Assembly: GCF_001187535.1 (NCBI RefSeq)
Contig: NZ_LFIO01001065.1
Location: 124,001-188,000, forward strand
Direction: 5' to 3'
DNA: 64,000 bases
Source: Rhizobium ecuadorense
Lineage (GTDB): Bacteria; Pseudomonadota; Alphaproteobacteria; Rhizobiales; Rhizobiaceae
This document shows positions 1 through 9,399 of this stretch, piece by piece. Numbering within the stretch: the stretch's first letter is position 1; each line of letters opens with the position of its first letter. Under the pieces are notes generated by a model. The model was given only the letters and a program-made list of their open reading frames with translations, was not told the DNA's origin and made no database searches. A program made the position numbers and the translations under genes.

Positions 1-1
1 C

Positions 2-1321
2 GCTTTGGTGCTGATCTCGCACGACCGGCGTTTCCTCGAAAAAGTCTCGACGGCAACCGTCTGGCTCGACCGCGGCACCTCGCGCCGGCTCGACAGGGGA
101 TTTTCGCATTTCGAGGCCTGGCGCGATCAAGTGCTGGAGGCCGAGGAGCTCGAGCAGCACAAGCTCGGCAAGGCGATCGAGCGCGAGGAGCACTGGCTGC
201 GTTATGGCGTCACGGCGCGGCGCAAGCGCAACATGCGCCGCCTCGGCGAGTTGCAGACGATGCGCTCGCAATATCGCGGCCACAAGGGGCCGCAGGGCAC
301 GGTGCAGGCGACGGCTTCGGACGCGCAGGAATCCGGCAAGCTGGTGATCGAGGCCGACAAGATCACCAAGAGCTTCGGCGACCGGCCGATCGTCACGCCC
401 TTTTCGATCCGGGTGCATCGCGGCGATTGCATCGGTCTGGTCGGCCCGAACGGCGCCGGCAAGACGACGCTGTTGAAGATGCTGACCGGGCAGCTTTCGC
501 CGGATGGCGGCACGATAAAGCTCGGCACCAATCTGGAGATCGCGACCCTCGACCAGAAGCGCGAGGACCTCGATCCCGAGGACACGCTTGCCAATTATCT
601 GACGGACGGGCGCGGCGAAAACCTGCTTGTCAACGGCGAACAGCGCCATGTCACCGGCTATATGAAGGAGTTCCTGTTCCAGCCGGAACAGGCGCGAACG
701 CCAATCAGAAGCCTCTCCGGCGGCGAGCGCGCCCGGCTGATGCTGGCGCGTATTCTGTCGCGCCCTGCGAACCTGTTGATCCTCGACGAACCCACAAACG
801 ATCTCGACATCGAAACGCTCGACCTGCTGCAGGAGATCGTCGCCGGTTTTCCCGGCACCGTCATTCTCGTCAGCCATGACCGCGATTTCCTCGACCGCAC
901 CGTGACCTCGACGATCGCACCCGCCGTGCCGGACGCACCTGACGGCCGCTGGATCGAATATGCCGGCGGCTACTCCGACATGCTTGCCCAGCGCAAGGGC
1001 GCGCTGGAGGAGCGCAAGCGAGCCGAGAAGGCGGCGGAGAAGCCGAAGACGCAAGGTGCAGCGCCTTCCGGAGGAGGCTCGAAGAGCAAGCTCTCCTTCA
1101 AGCAGAAATTCGCGCTGGACAATTTGCCGAAGGAGATGGCGAAAGCCGAAGCCGAGATCGCCAAACGTGAACAGGTGATGGGCGACCCCAATCTCTTTAC
1201 CCGTGATGCCGCTGCCTTCAACCGGCTTGCCGGCGAGATGGAGAAGCTGCGCGCCAGCCTTACCAAGATGGAAGAGGAGTGGCTGGAACTCGAAATGCTG
1301 CGGGAAGAGCTGGAAGGCTGA
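2..1321 (+). CDS. uup: ABC-F family ATPase, Uup type (5' truncated by window edge)
   Basis: This is the C-terminal part of a soluble duplicated ABC-F ATPase, a family that acts on ribosomes or structured nucleic acid rather than in transport. The visible frame is already open at base 2 and begins inside the H-loop of the first ATPase domain (ISHDRRFL), so the start codon and most of domain 1 lie upstream. An inter-domain linker follows. The second domain is complete: Walker A GPNGAGKTT near codon 148, signature LSGGERARL, Walker B LLILDEPTND and H-loop VSHDRDFL. The last ~80 residues are rich in Lys and Glu and look like the coiled-coil DNA-binding tail typical of Uup, which favours Uup over EttA or other ABC-F types. 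All second-domain motifs are intact. Confidence 0.9.
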   Translation, partial: ALVLISHDRRFLEKVSTATVWLDRGTSRRLDRGFSHFEAWRDQVLEAEELEQHKLGKAIEREEHWLRYGVTARRKRNMRRLGELQTMRSQYRGHKGPQGTVQATASDAQESGKLVIEADKITKSFGDRPIVTPFSIRVHRGDCIGLVGPNGAGKTTLLKMLTGQLSPDGGTIKLGTNLEIATLDQKREDLDPEDTLANYLTDGRGENLLVNGEQRHVTGYMKEFLFQPEQARTPIRSLSGGERARLMLARILSRPANLLILDEPTNDLDIETLDLLQEIVAGFPGTVILVSHDRDFLDRTVTSTIAPAVPDAPDGRWIEYAGGYSDMLAQRKGALEERKRAEKAAEKPKTQGAAPSGGGSKSKLSFKQKFALDNLPKEMAKAEAEIAKREQVMGDPNLFTRDAAAFNRLAGEMEKLRASLTKMEEEWLELEMLREELEG

Positions 1322-1435
1322 GCTTTTCCTCGCGGCTCACTTTTCATTGATTCGTCAGCCCGTCGCCAGGCGGCATAAGGTGCCGTCCGGCAGCCGGGGA
1401 TATTGCCGATCGCAATGGCGACAAGGAAAAGTCAG

Positions 1436-2065
1436 ATGTCTCGCACGCCTCGTTCCCGTTTTTTCACAGCACTTGCCGCCGGTGGCTTTGCCGCGCTCAT
1501 CTTATCGCAGGCCGTGCAGGCGCAGGATGGCGACCGCGTTCGCGTCCGCGGCGCGATCGAAAGTCTGAACGGCGACACGCTCGTCGTCAAGACGCGCGAA
1601 GGCAGCGATGCGACGATCACGCTGAAAGCCGGCTGGAAGGTCGGCGGCATCAAAAAAGCCTCGGTCGAGGATATCAAGCCCGGCGATTTCGTCGGGGTTG
1701 CCTCGCTGCCGAAAGGCAGTGGCCCGGATGGGGCGATCGAGGTGCTGATCTTTCCGGCGTCGATGAAGGGCACCGGCGAGGGCAACCGTCCCTGGGATGC
1801 GCAGCCGAACAGCCAGATGACCAACGCGACGGTCAGCAATGCCGTCAAATCCGTCGACGGCCATACGATCACACTGACCTATCAGGGCAAGGAAAAGACC
1901 ATCACCATATCAGACGGCACGCCGATCGTGACCTTGGCGCCGGCGACCAAGGACGATCTGAAGGCCGGCGCCGGTGTCATCGTCACCGGCGAGAAAGCGG
2001 CGGACGGCAGCATTTCGGCCAGCCAGGTCGCCGTCGGCCTCAATGGTATCACGCCGCCGATGTGA
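1436..2065 (+). CDS. Exported hypothetical protein with DUF5666-like repeats
   Basis: This 209-residue protein starts with an N-terminal signal peptide (basic RTPRSR, a hydrophobic stretch, then AVQAQDG as likely cleavage region), so it is probably periplasmic. The mature part contains two similar beta-rich segments built around phrases such as RGAIESLNGDTLVVKTREG and VKSVDGHTITLTYQGKEK, each followed by an I-V/G-L-A-x-I/L-K-x-G-D/A pattern. This resembles the small OB-like DUF5666 repeats. The start at 1436 is preferred over an in-frame 1403 start because AAGGAAAAG precedes it and it places the signal peptide at the N terminus. The gene is monocistronic between the Uup gene and a convergent transporter. 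Function is unknown. Confidence 0.75.
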   Translation: MSRTPRSRFFTALAAGGFAALILSQAVQAQDGDRVRVRGAIESLNGDTLVVKTREGSDATITLKAGWKVGGIKKASVEDIKPGDFVGVASLPKGSGPDGAIEVLIFPASMKGTGEGNRPWDAQPNSQMTNATVSNAVKSVDGHTITLTYQGKEKTITISDGTPIVTLAPATKDDLKAGAGVIVTGEKAADGSISASQVAVGLNGITPPM

Positions 2066-2110
2066 CCATTCGTGAAATCAAAGGGATGTAGCGTCTGTCG
2101 GCGCGGCGCT

Positions 2111-3970
2111 CTATAGCGCCGGCGCAGGCATGGCGGCGGCACCCGTACCGGCGCTGGTGCCGGTCTGGGCGACCTGCTGTTGCGGCGGTTCCTCGGATTT
2201 TGACGGCAGCGCCTGCAGATGCAGCACGCGCGGCTTCAAGACCTCGAGATAGGCCTCGGAGCGGCCGATATAGATCATGCCGCTTTCGGGCATGGAGGTG
2301 AGCAGCCCGGCCATGGTTTCCTGCCATTCCGGCTCCATGCCCTCAAGCACTTCGTCGAAAATGATCCAGCGCGGGCGCACGAGAAGCAGGCGGGCGAAGC
2401 CGATTGCCTTCTGTTCGTCGCTGTCGAGCAGTTTGTCCCAGCGGGCGCGGGTATCGAGCCTTGAGATCAGCGAATGCAGGCCGGCCTTCTCGAGGGCTGC
2501 CTCGACGGCTGATTTCTCGTAGGCATCGGGGCTTTCGGGGAAGGCCAGCGCCTCACGCAGCGTGCCGCCGGGAATATAGGCGATCTGCGGGACGAACAGC
2601 ATGTCGTCGACCGGCGGCAGGCCCATTGTGCCGCTGCCGCACGGCCAGAGGCCGGCCATCGCCTGGAAGAGCAGCTTGCGGTTGACGCTGTGATCGCCGT
2701 TGATCATGATCTTTTCGCCTGATTTGATCACCACATCGGTTTCGCGCAGGCGGAAGCCGCCGCATTCCTCGATGTCTTCGCCGATCTTGGCGACGATCAC
2801 CACGTCTTTCAGCGTCAGCGTGTCGGCCGCGGTATTTTCATAGGTGATGCCGTCCTTCAGCTCGAAGTCCTCGTCGGTCTCGAGCAGCGCCTGGCGGAAA
2901 TCGGTGACGCGCATCAGCGTGGCGCGCCATTCGGCGATCGGGCCGAAATTGGCGACATACCAGCGCAGCGCCGTATTGACCTGGTTGAAGGCGCCGACCG
3001 ACATCATCAGCTGACCAAGCGTGAGGCCGCCGGAGAAATAGGCGGGCGCGGCGACGATGATCGGAATGACGATCACCAGCCAGCCGTAGCCGGCCGACAC
3101 CCAGGTGAGGTTGGTATTGGCCATGGCGAGCCGCTTGACGACCCTCAGCACTGAACTGATGTCGGTGTTGATGCGTCGGCGCTCATTCTCCTCGCCGCGG
3201 GCGACGGTGATCGCCGGCATGTTCTCGTTGGCATGCATCAAGGTGAAGCGAAGCTCGGCCTCCTTCGAGAAGCGGTCGGCATTGAGCTTCACCAGCTTGC
3301 GGCCGACGACCTGGCTCAGCACCGAGGCGGAGGCGGCGTAGAAAATCGCCGCCCAGACCATGTAGCCGGGAATGGAGAAGCTGTGGCCGCTGATGTGGAA
3401 GATGAAGCCGCTGGAAAGCTCCCAGAGCACGCCGATGAAACTGACGAGAAGAATGGTCGCCTGCAGCAGGCCGAGAACGAGCCCCGTCGTGCTTTCGGCG
3501 AGGTTGCGGGAATCCTCATGCAGGCGCTGGTCCGGATTGACGCCGATCAAGCCGCTGGAGGCGAGCCGCAGAGCCCGCTTGCGCTTCAGCCACTGATCGA
3601 CGAGATCGCGTGACAGGCCTTCGCGCATATAGAGCGCCGTCATCTGGTTCAGCCAGGCCTGCAGCACGTTGAGCAGCAGCAGCGTACCGGCGATCATCGC
3701 GAAGATTTCGAGCTGATGGAAGAATTCGCCGAGGTCGCGGCGCTCCAGCGAATCGTAGAAGGGGGCGTTCCACTCGTTGAGGATGACCTGGCCATAGGCC
3801 GTCGCCAGGATGACGAGGATCAGCACGGTCGCCAGGAACAGCACCTTGCCACGCACTTCAGAATTCCAGAATGCGGAGAACATCACTCCGAGGCGGTAAG
3901 TCAGGCTGAGATCATACCCTACCCTATCCTGCCTTCGGATGCCCGGCCTCCCCTCGGTCTTATCTGCCAT
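2111..3970 (-). CDS. YddA/SbmA-BacA-type ABC transporter with degenerate ATPase domain
   Basis: This 619-residue protein fuses an N-terminal membrane domain to a C-terminal ABC ATPase-like domain. The membrane half has about six hydrophobic segments between residues 40 and 320 and carries family hallmarks of SbmA/BacA and YddA proteins (NEWNAPFYDSLERRD near 65, NPDQRLHEDSRNL near 145). The ATPase half is unusual. The Walker A loop at 425-433 reads GDHSVNRKL, with the P-loop Lys and Ser/Thr replaced. The signature at 515 is LDSDEQ instead of LSGGEQ. The switch His is missing (IGRSEA at 568). Only the Walker B IIFDE at 536-540 is intact. The open frame is intact and its codon use resembles its neighbours, so it is not a simple pseudogene. 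Substrate is unknown; relatives move peptides or long-chain fatty acids. Confidence 0.8.
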   Translation of the reverse strand: MADKTEGRPGIRRQDRVGYDLSLTYRLGVMFSAFWNSEVRGKVLFLATVLILVILATAYGQVILNEWNAPFYDSLERRDLGEFFHQLEIFAMIAGTLLLLNVLQAWLNQMTALYMREGLSRDLVDQWLKRKRALRLASSGLIGVNPDQRLHEDSRNLAESTTGLVLGLLQATILLVSFIGVLWELSSGFIFHISGHSFSIPGYMVWAAIFYAASASVLSQVVGRKLVKLNADRFSKEAELRFTLMHANENMPAITVARGEENERRRINTDISSVLRVVKRLAMANTNLTWVSAGYGWLVIVIPIIVAAPAYFSGGLTLGQLMMSVGAFNQVNTALRWYVANFGPIAEWRATLMRVTDFRQALLETDEDFELKDGITYENTAADTLTLKDVVIVAKIGEDIEECGGFRLRETDVVIKSGEKIMINGDHSVNRKLLFQAMAGLWPCGSGTMGLPPVDDMLFVPQIAYIPGGTLREALAFPESPDAYEKSAVEAALEKAGLHSLISRLDTRARWDKLLDSDEQKAIGFARLLLVRPRWIIFDEVLEGMEPEWQETMAGLLTSMPESGMIYIGRSEAYLEVLKPRVLHLQALPSKSEEPPQQQVAQTGTSAGTGAAAMPAPAL

Positions 3971-4132
3971 TACGCTTTTCCAACATCGCCCATGCTTACC
4001 ATTATTAACATGGTGGCGTTACCGGTCTATCAACAGATTCTATCAGTCATTAAACTGTGATGATGCTTGCATGGGTCGCTGCCGCATGCATTCGGCAGTT
4101 GATTCGCGGCTCGACTGGGTCTAATGAAGCAT

Positions 4133-4192
4133 TCCGTGGTGATTTGGCCGGCCGGCTTGCAGCCACGTTAAAAAACTTGCTAAAGGGCCGCG
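4133..4192 (+). promoter_or_regulatory. SAM-II riboswitch (metA leader)
   Basis: The leader matches the compact alphaproteobacterial SAM-II aptamer. Stem P1 is formed by CGTGG at 4135-4139 and CCACG at 4163-4167. The conserved GTGATTTG block follows the 5' strand, a GC-rich loop lies between the strands, and the conserved GCTAAAGGGCC-type block at 4179-4189 can form the pseudoknot with that loop. It ends about 60 nt before the metA start, the usual place for SAM-II, which closes the ribosome-binding region when S-adenosylmethionine is bound. Pattern match by eye; a covariance search for SAM-II should confirm it. Confidence 0.9.
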
Positions 4193-4252
4193 TGCGGACC
4201 GGTAGCGATTTTTTTCGCCGCCGGTTTTTTGCTTTTTGATCGAGTGACCGCA

Positions 4253-5176
4253 ATGCCCATCAAGATCCCCGATACGCTGCCCGCCTTTGAAACTCTCGTG
4301 CTAGAGGGTGTGCGGGTGATGACCGAGACGCTGGCGATCCGTCAGGATATAAGACCGCTGCAGATCGGGCTGCTCAACTTGATGCCGAACAAGATCAAGA
4401 CTGAATTGCAGATGGCCCGCCTCGTCGGCGCCTCGCCGCTGCAGGTCGAGCTGTCGCTGATCCGCATCGGCGGTCACAAGGCGAAGAACACCTCCGAAGA
4501 CCACCTGCTTGCCTTTTACCAGACCTGGGAGGAGGTGAAGCACCGCAAATTCGACGGCTTCATCATCACCGGGGCGCCGATCGAGCTTCTGCCCTATGAG
4601 GACGTTACCTATTGGGCGGAGATGCAGGAGATTCTCGACTGGACGGAAACGAATGTGCATTCGACGATGAACGTCTGCTGGGGCGCGATGGCGGCGATCT
4701 ATCATTTCCACGGCGTTCCGAAATACGAGCTGAAGGAGAAGGCCTTCGGCGTCTACCGCCACCGCAATCTGAAGCCCTCGTCGATCTATCTCAACGGTTT
4801 TTCCGACAATTTCGAAGTGCCGGTGTCGCGCTGGACGGAGGTGCGCCGCGAGGATATCGAGAAATCCGACAAGCTGGAAATCCTGATGGAATCCAGCGAG
4901 ATGGGCGTCTGCCTCGTACATGAGAAGCGGGGTCGGCGGCTCTACATGTTCAACCATGTCGAATATGATTCCACCTCGCTCTCGGACGAGTATTTCCGCG
5001 ACGTCAATGCCGGCGTGCCGATCAAGATGCCGCACAATTATTTCCCGCATAATGATCCGGCGCTTGCGCCGCAGAACCGCTGGCGCAGCCATGCGCATCT
5101 TTTGTTCGGCAACTGGATCAACGAGATCTACCAGACGACGCCCTTTGATGTGGAGGAGATCGGCACGGATCTGTGA
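4253..5176 (+). CDS. metA: Homoserine O-acetyltransferase MetA
   Basis: MetA activates the hydroxyl of L-homoserine, the first committed step of methionine synthesis in the cytoplasm. The 307-residue length is typical. The catalytic residues fall at the expected family positions: Cys142 in [10 protein letters not shown], and His235 and Glu237 in FNHVEYDS. Residue 111 is Glu ([10 protein letters not shown]); in studied MetA enzymes Glu here goes with acetyl-CoA use and Gly with succinyl-CoA, so acetyl transfer is predicted. The start at 4253 (MPIKIPD) matches the conserved family N terminus; the upstream in-frame codon at 4229 would add eight residues. Expression is probably repressed by SAM through the SAM-II leader just upstream. 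galM follows 93 nt downstream. Confidence 0.96.
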   Translation: MPIKIPDTLPAFETLVLEGVRVMTETLAIRQDIRPLQIGLLNLMPNKIKTELQMARLVGASPLQVELSLIRIGGHKAKNTSEDHLLAFYQTWEEVKHRKFDGFIITGAPIELLPYEDVTYWAEMQEILDWTETNVHSTMNVCWGAMAAIYHFHGVPKYELKEKAFGVYRHRNLKPSSIYLNGFSDNFEVPVSRWTEVRREDIEKSDKLEILMESSEMGVCLVHEKRGRRLYMFNHVEYDSTSLSDEYFRDVNAGVPIKMPHNYFPHNDPALAPQNRWRSHAHLLFGNWINEIYQTTPFDVEEIGTDL

Positions 5177-5269
5177 GCGATACCCCTTTCTGATCGCGGC
5201 TGGTTGCGGTTTGGAACAAATGCGGGCAGGTTCCGGTCGGATTGCTAGATATCAAATGGACGGTCGATC

Positions 5270-6292
5270 ATGTCGGATAAGTTGGAGCGGGAAGTTTTCG
5301 GGCAGACGAAGGCGGGCGAGACCGTCTATCGCGTCGTCATCAAGGGCGGCGGGCTGACGGCCAAGGTCATCACCTGGGGCGCCGTCATCCAGGATCTGCG
5401 CCTGGAGGGGCATGACGCGCCGCTGCAGCTCGGCTTTGAGGATTTCGACAGCTACCCGCTTTATTCGGCCTATTTCGGCGCGACACCCGGCCGCTGCGCC
5501 AATCGTGTCGGCGGCGGCGCCTTCACGCTCGACGGCAAGGACCACCAGCTCGAGCTGAACGAAAACGGCGTGACGCATCTGCATGGCGGGAGCGACAATA
5601 TCGCCAAACGCAGCTGGACGATCGTCGAGCATGACGTCGACCGGGTAGTGCTGAAGATCGTCGATCCCGACGGCCGCGCCGGTTATCCCGGCAATTGCAC
5701 CATTCAGGCAACGTATTGGGTGCATGGCAACGGCGAATTGTCGGTGACCTATGAATCGACCAGCGACCAGCCGACGCTCGCCAATGTCTGCCAGCACGCC
5801 TATTTCAACCTCGACGGCCGTGAGGACGCGCTTGGCCACGACATCATGATCGCTGCCGACCATTATCTGCCGACCGACGAGAAACAGGTGCCGACCGGCG
5901 AGGTCCGTTCCGTCGCAGGCACGGAATTCGATTTCCGCGAGATGGCGCCGATGAAGCGTTTCGTCGGCAGCGAACAGGTGATGTACGACCATAATTTCTG
6001 CCTGTCCGGCGAGCGCACCGCCAAGCGCAGCGTCGCGCTCGCTCGTAGCCTCTATTCCGGTGTGTCGCTTGAGGTGCGCAGCACGGAGCCCGGTGTGCAG
6101 TTCTATGCCGGCTTCAAGCTCAATACCGGCGCTCCCGGCCTCGGCGGACGGAAATACGGCCCGTTCGCCGGCTTCTGCCTGGAGACGCAGGTCTGGCCTG
6201 ATGCCATCAATCACCAGGGTTTCCCGAATGCGGTGCTGCGCCCCGGCGAAGTGCTGCGCCAGGAGACGGATTATATCTTCACCAAGAGCTGA
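5270..6292 (+). CDS. galM: Aldose 1-epimerase (mutarotase)
   Basis: GalM interconverts alpha and beta anomers of free hexoses in the cytoplasm. The 340-residue protein shows the mutarotase hallmarks: GATPGRCANRVGGG near 75, the ligand-binding LHGG near 102, the catalytic His region VCQHAYFNLDG near 175, and the C-terminal GPFAGFCLETQ near 300 with the catalytic Glu, followed by PDAINHQGFPN. The start at 5270 gives a normal N terminus. It lies 93 nt after metA on the same strand and is followed by a strong intrinsic terminator at 6351-6380, so it closes this transcription unit. The sugar pathway it serves is not evident from the neighbours. Confidence 0.93.
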   Translation: MSDKLEREVFGQTKAGETVYRVVIKGGGLTAKVITWGAVIQDLRLEGHDAPLQLGFEDFDSYPLYSAYFGATPGRCANRVGGGAFTLDGKDHQLELNENGVTHLHGGSDNIAKRSWTIVEHDVDRVVLKIVDPDGRAGYPGNCTIQATYWVHGNGELSVTYESTSDQPTLANVCQHAYFNLDGREDALGHDIMIAADHYLPTDEKQVPTGEVRSVAGTEFDFREMAPMKRFVGSEQVMYDHNFCLSGERTAKRSVALARSLYSGVSLEVRSTEPGVQFYAGFKLNTGAPGLGGRKYGPFAGFCLETQVWPDAINHQGFPNAVLRPGEVLRQETDYIFTKS

Positions 6293-6350
6293 TCGTCTTT
6301 TTCAGACGCGGCGCTGCGGACGCAGGGCTGTCAAATTTTGTCGCTATGAA

Positions 6351-6380
6351 AACCTCTCCGGTACCCGGGGAGGTTTTTTC
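6351..6380 (+). terminator. Rho-independent terminator after galM
   Basis: An 11-bp stem (AACCTCTCCGG at 6351-6361 with CCGGGGAGGTT at 6365-6375, one G-U pair) with a 3-nt loop is followed directly by a T run ending at 6379. It sits 58 nt after the galM stop and before the amino-sugar operon. Confidence 0.88.
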
Positions 6381-6410
6381 TTGCCTGCACGCGCGATTTC
6401 AGGCTTGCTG

Positions 6411-6453
6411 ATTGGTTCTAAATAGGTTCTATTGTTTACCAATGGATAGAACC
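6411..6453 (+). promoter_or_regulatory. Candidate operator of the NagR-like GntR regulator
   Basis: Two direct GGTTCTA copies start at 6414 and 6425, 11 bp apart (one helical turn), and an inverted copy TAGAACC lies at 6447-6453, just inside the regulator gene. An outer inverted pair ATTGGT (6411) / ACCAAT (6437) frames the first two. GntR/HutC-type regulators commonly bind such repeats over their own promoter. The arrangement is seen; the binding is inference. Confidence 0.5.
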
Positions 6454-7215
6454 AGTCTGATAGCGGAACTGAACAGCCGCGGCCTGCGTGACCAGGCGCT
6501 GACCGGGCCGCTCTACAAGCGGCTGGCGCAGACGCTGATCGGCCTTATTCAGGAAGGCCTGCTCAAGCCCGGCACGGCGCTGCCGGGGGAGCGCGATCTT
6601 GCCGAGGCCTTGAAGCTTGGCCGCGTCACCGTGCGCACCGCCTATCGCGATCTGATGGCGTCGGGCGCACTGGAATCGCGCCACGGGAGCGGTACTTTCG
6701 TATCGAGCAGGGTGGAGCGCATGGAGCAGTCGCTCTGGCGGCTTTCCTCCTTCTCCGCCGACATGCGCTCGCGCGGGCGCCAACCGGCTGCAAAGATATT
6801 GTCGCGGGCCGTCAATACGCCGTCACCGGAGGAATCTTTCCTGCTCGGTCTCGGCGGCGACGAGCCGGTGCTGCGGCTCGACCGGCTGCGTCTCGCCGAC
6901 GGCCTGCCGCTGGCGATCGAACGCGCCGTGGTGCCGATCAAGTTCCTGGGCGACCATGCCGGCGGCGAGGGGTCGCTTTACGATGCGCTGACGGCCAGCG
7001 GCCACAGGCCCGTGCGGGCGCTGCAGCGGCTGACCGCGGTCACGCTCGACCCGTCCTCTGCCGCGATCCTGAACGTCAAACCAGGCGCGCCGGCACTGCT
7101 GATCGAACGTGTTTCGCGGCTGGAAGACCAGCGCGTCGTTGAATACACCCGCTCGCACTACCGCGGCGATGCCTATGATTTCGTTGCCGAATTGAGAATC
7201 GGAGATGACCTATGA
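6442..7215 (+). CDS. nagR: GntR-family (HutC subfamily) regulator of amino-sugar operon
   Basis: This 257-residue regulator has an N-terminal winged helix (residues ~25-85, with LPGERDLAEALKLGRVTVR and SRHGSGTFV) and a C-terminal UTRA effector-binding domain (~100-250, with RLDRLRLADGLPLAIE and TRSHYRGDAYDF). This is the architecture of NagR/DasR-type regulators that sense amino-sugar phosphates. Its last codons overlap the next gene (ATGA), and it is the first gene of a four-gene amino-sugar operon, so it probably represses its own operon until glucosamine-6-P or GlcNAc-6-P appears. The start at 6442 is chosen because it begins the conserved protein; a start at 6412 would run through the candidate operator. 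The symbol is by context. Confidence 0.85.
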   Translation: MDRTSLIAELNSRGLRDQALTGPLYKRLAQTLIGLIQEGLLKPGTALPGERDLAEALKLGRVTVRTAYRDLMASGALESRHGSGTFVSSRVERMEQSLWRLSSFSADMRSRGRQPAAKILSRAVNTPSPEESFLLGLGGDEPVLRLDRLRLADGLPLAIERAVVPIKFLGDHAGGEGSLYDALTASGHRPVRALQRLTAVTLDPSSAAILNVKPGAPALLIERVSRLEDQRVVEYTRSHYRGDAYDFVAELRIGDDL

Positions 7216-8243
7216 GTGAGAACCAGTCGCTGATGCTGCAGGAAGCCGGCCAATCGCCGGAGGTGGTGGCCACGCTGCTCGAAAAGGAGAAGCCGGTTTT
7301 TGCCGAGATCGCCCGGCTGTTTTCGTCCGCCCGCCCGAGCGTGGTGACGACGGCGGCGCGCGGCTCTTCGGACCACGCCGCCACCTTCTTCAAATATCTC
7401 TTCGAGATCACCTGCGGCGTTCCGGTCGCCTCGGTCGGTCCGTCGATCGCTTCCGTCTACGGTGCCGCGTTGCATCTCAAGGGCGGCGTGCATTTCACCG
7501 TTTCCCAGTCGGGCGCCAGCCCCGATATCGTGGCGCTGCAGGAGGCGGCGAAGAAGGGCGGAGCGACGACGATCGCCGTCGTCAACGTCACCGACAGTCC
7601 GCTTGCCAAACAGGCCGATATCGTTCTCGGTCTCAATGCCGGCGCTGAAAAGAGTGTTGCTGCGACGAAATCCTTCATCGCCTCGGTTGCCGCGCTTTCT
7701 GGGGTAACGGCTGCGATCGGCGGCGCGTCCGAGCTGCAGGCCGCCTTGGCCAAGCTCCCGGAGGCGCTTTCGGCCACCGCCGGGATCGATACGGCGGCAG
7801 CCGAGGAGGTGCTTTTCAATGCGACCTCGCTCTATACGGCCGGCCGCGGCCCGGCCTTCGCGATCGCGCTCGAAGCGGCGCTGAAGGCCAAGGAAACCTC
7901 CGGCCTGCATGCCGAGGCCTTCTCGCTGGCGGAACTGATGCACGGTCCGATGCGGCTGGTGCAGCCGGGCTTTCCGATTGTCGCCTTTGCGCCCGACGAT
8001 GCGGCCTTCGCCAACAACGGCCAGGCGCTGGAGCGCCTGCAGAAGCTCGGCGCCACCACCGTCGGGTTCTCCACGCAGCCGCTTTCCGGCGTCAATCTGA
8101 GGGTGCCGACGACGGGCAACGGTCTCGTCGATCCGCTGGTATCGCTGCTCGTCTATTACCGGCTGATCGAGTCGGTGACGCGGCGCAAGGGCTTCGATCC
8201 CGACAGGCCGGCAAACCTGCTCAAGGTGACGGAGACGGTCTGA
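7212..8243 (+). CDS. nagB-II: SIS-domain glucosamine-6-phosphate deaminase (NagB-II type)
   Basis: The 343-residue protein consists of two sugar isomerase (SIS) domains, like the C-terminal half of GlmS but without the glutaminase domain. Visible phosphosugar-binding segments are TTAARGSSDHAATFFKY (~47-63), SQSGASPDIV (~97-106), NAGAEKSVAATKSF (~138-151) and LKAKETSGLHAEAFSLAEL (~222-240). This pattern fits NagB-II enzymes, which convert glucosamine-6-P to fructose-6-P and ammonia. It overlaps nagR by 4 nt and nagA by 1 nt, indicating translational coupling, and together with nagA it completes GlcNAc-6-P breakdown. An AgaS-like galactosamine-6-P isomerase is the main alternative. Confidence 0.87.
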   Translation: MSENQSLMLQEAGQSPEVVATLLEKEKPVFAEIARLFSSARPSVVTTAARGSSDHAATFFKYLFEITCGVPVASVGPSIASVYGAALHLKGGVHFTVSQSGASPDIVALQEAAKKGGATTIAVVNVTDSPLAKQADIVLGLNAGAEKSVAATKSFIASVAALSGVTAAIGGASELQAALAKLPEALSATAGIDTAAAEEVLFNATSLYTAGRGPAFAIALEAALKAKETSGLHAEAFSLAELMHGPMRLVQPGFPIVAFAPDDAAFANNGQALERLQKLGATTVGFSTQPLSGVNLRVPTTGNGLVDPLVSLLVYYRLIESVTRRKGFDPDRPANLLKVTETV

Positions 8244-9394
8244 TGGCCCGCAAGATCTTCACCGGCGCCCGCATCTTCGATGGCGAGCGCTTCCATGACG
8301 ACAAGGCGCTCATCGTTGCCGACGGCCGGGTCGAAGCGATCGCTGCTGCAAACGATCTGCCGGATGTCGAGACGGTGACGCTTGCCGGCGGCGTGCTGTC
8401 GGCCGGCTTCATCGATGCGCAGGTGAATGGCGGCGGCGGACGCATGCTGAACGACGAACCCTCGGTCGCCTCGATGGAGATCATCGCCGGCGGCCACCGG
8501 CCCTATGGCACGACATCGCTGTTGCCGACCCTGATCACCGATACATCAGAGGCATCGGCTGCCGCCATCGAGGCCGCGATAGAAGCCGTGAAGGCGAACC
8601 GCGGCGTAGCCGGGCTGCATCTCGAAGGCCCGCATCTGGCGCCTGCGCGCAAGGGCGCGCATCTGGCCGAACTGATGCGGCCGGTCGAGGACCGCCACGT
8701 CAAGGCCTTCATCCTGGCGCGCGAGGCGATCGGCACGCTGCTCGTCACCATGGCCGCCGAGCAGGTGACGGTTGCCCAGGTGCGCGAGCTTGCGGAAGGC
8801 GGCGTCACCGTCAGCATCGGCCATTCCGATTGTTCGAGCGAGGCGGCGGAGGAACGTTTCGATGCCGGCGCGCGCGGCGTCACGCATCTCTTCAACGCCA
8901 TGAGCCAGATGGGGCATCGCGCGCCGGGCCTCGTCGGCGCGGCGATCGATCATCCCTCGACCTGGTGCGGCATCATCGCCGACGGCCATCACGTCGATCC
9001 GAAGGCCTTGCGCACGGCGCTGCGTGCCAAACGCGGCGAAGGCAAGCTGTTCTTCGTCACCGATGCGATGTCGCTCGTCGGCTCCGAGAAGGATTCCTTC
9101 ACGCTGAACGGCCGCACCGTCCGGCGCGAAAGGGGCGGCTTCTGCTCGAAGCTGGTACTGTCCGACGGGACGCTCGCCGGTTCCGACGTCGATATGATCT
9201 CGACGATCCGTTACGGCGTCACCTATCTCGACCTGACGCTCGCCGAAGCCTTGCGCATGGCGACCCTTTATCCGGCCCGCTTCCTCAGGCTTGCCGACCG
9301 CGGCCACCTTTCGCCGGGCGCGCGCGCCGATCTCGTCCATCTCACCGATGCACTCACGGTTACCGCCACCTGGCTTGCCGGCGAAGCGGCCTGA
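8243..9394 (+). CDS. nagA: N-acetylglucosamine-6-phosphate deacetylase
   Basis: NagA removes acetate from GlcNAc-6-P to give glucosamine-6-P, the substrate of the preceding enzyme. The 383-residue amidohydrolase shows the family motifs in order: [13 protein letters not shown] (~54-66), HLEGPHLAP with the metal-binding Glu (~124-132), [10 protein letters not shown] (~191-200), [10 protein letters not shown] (~213-222), GHHVDP (~248) and the catalytic Asp in [10 protein letters not shown] (~272-281). It starts on the stop codon of nagB-II (TGATG), so the two are coupled. A RIME-like repeat separates it from the next SIS gene. PTS genes for GlcNAc are not in the window; uptake is probably encoded elsewhere. 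Confidence 0.95.
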   Translation: MARKIFTGARIFDGERFHDDKALIVADGRVEAIAAANDLPDVETVTLAGGVLSAGFIDAQVNGGGGRMLNDEPSVASMEIIAGGHRPYGTTSLLPTLITDTSEASAAAIEAAIEAVKANRGVAGLHLEGPHLAPARKGAHLAELMRPVEDRHVKAFILAREAIGTLLVTMAAEQVTVAQVRELAEGGVTVSIGHSDCSSEAAEERFDAGARGVTHLFNAMSQMGHRAPGLVGAAIDHPSTWCGIIADGHHVDPKALRTALRAKRGEGKLFFVTDAMSLVGSEKDSFTLNGRTVRRERGGFCSKLVLSDGTLAGSDVDMISTIRYGVTYLDLTLAEALRMATLYPARFLRLADRGHLSPGARADLVHLTDALTVTATWLAGEAA

Positions 9395-9399
9395 CACCA

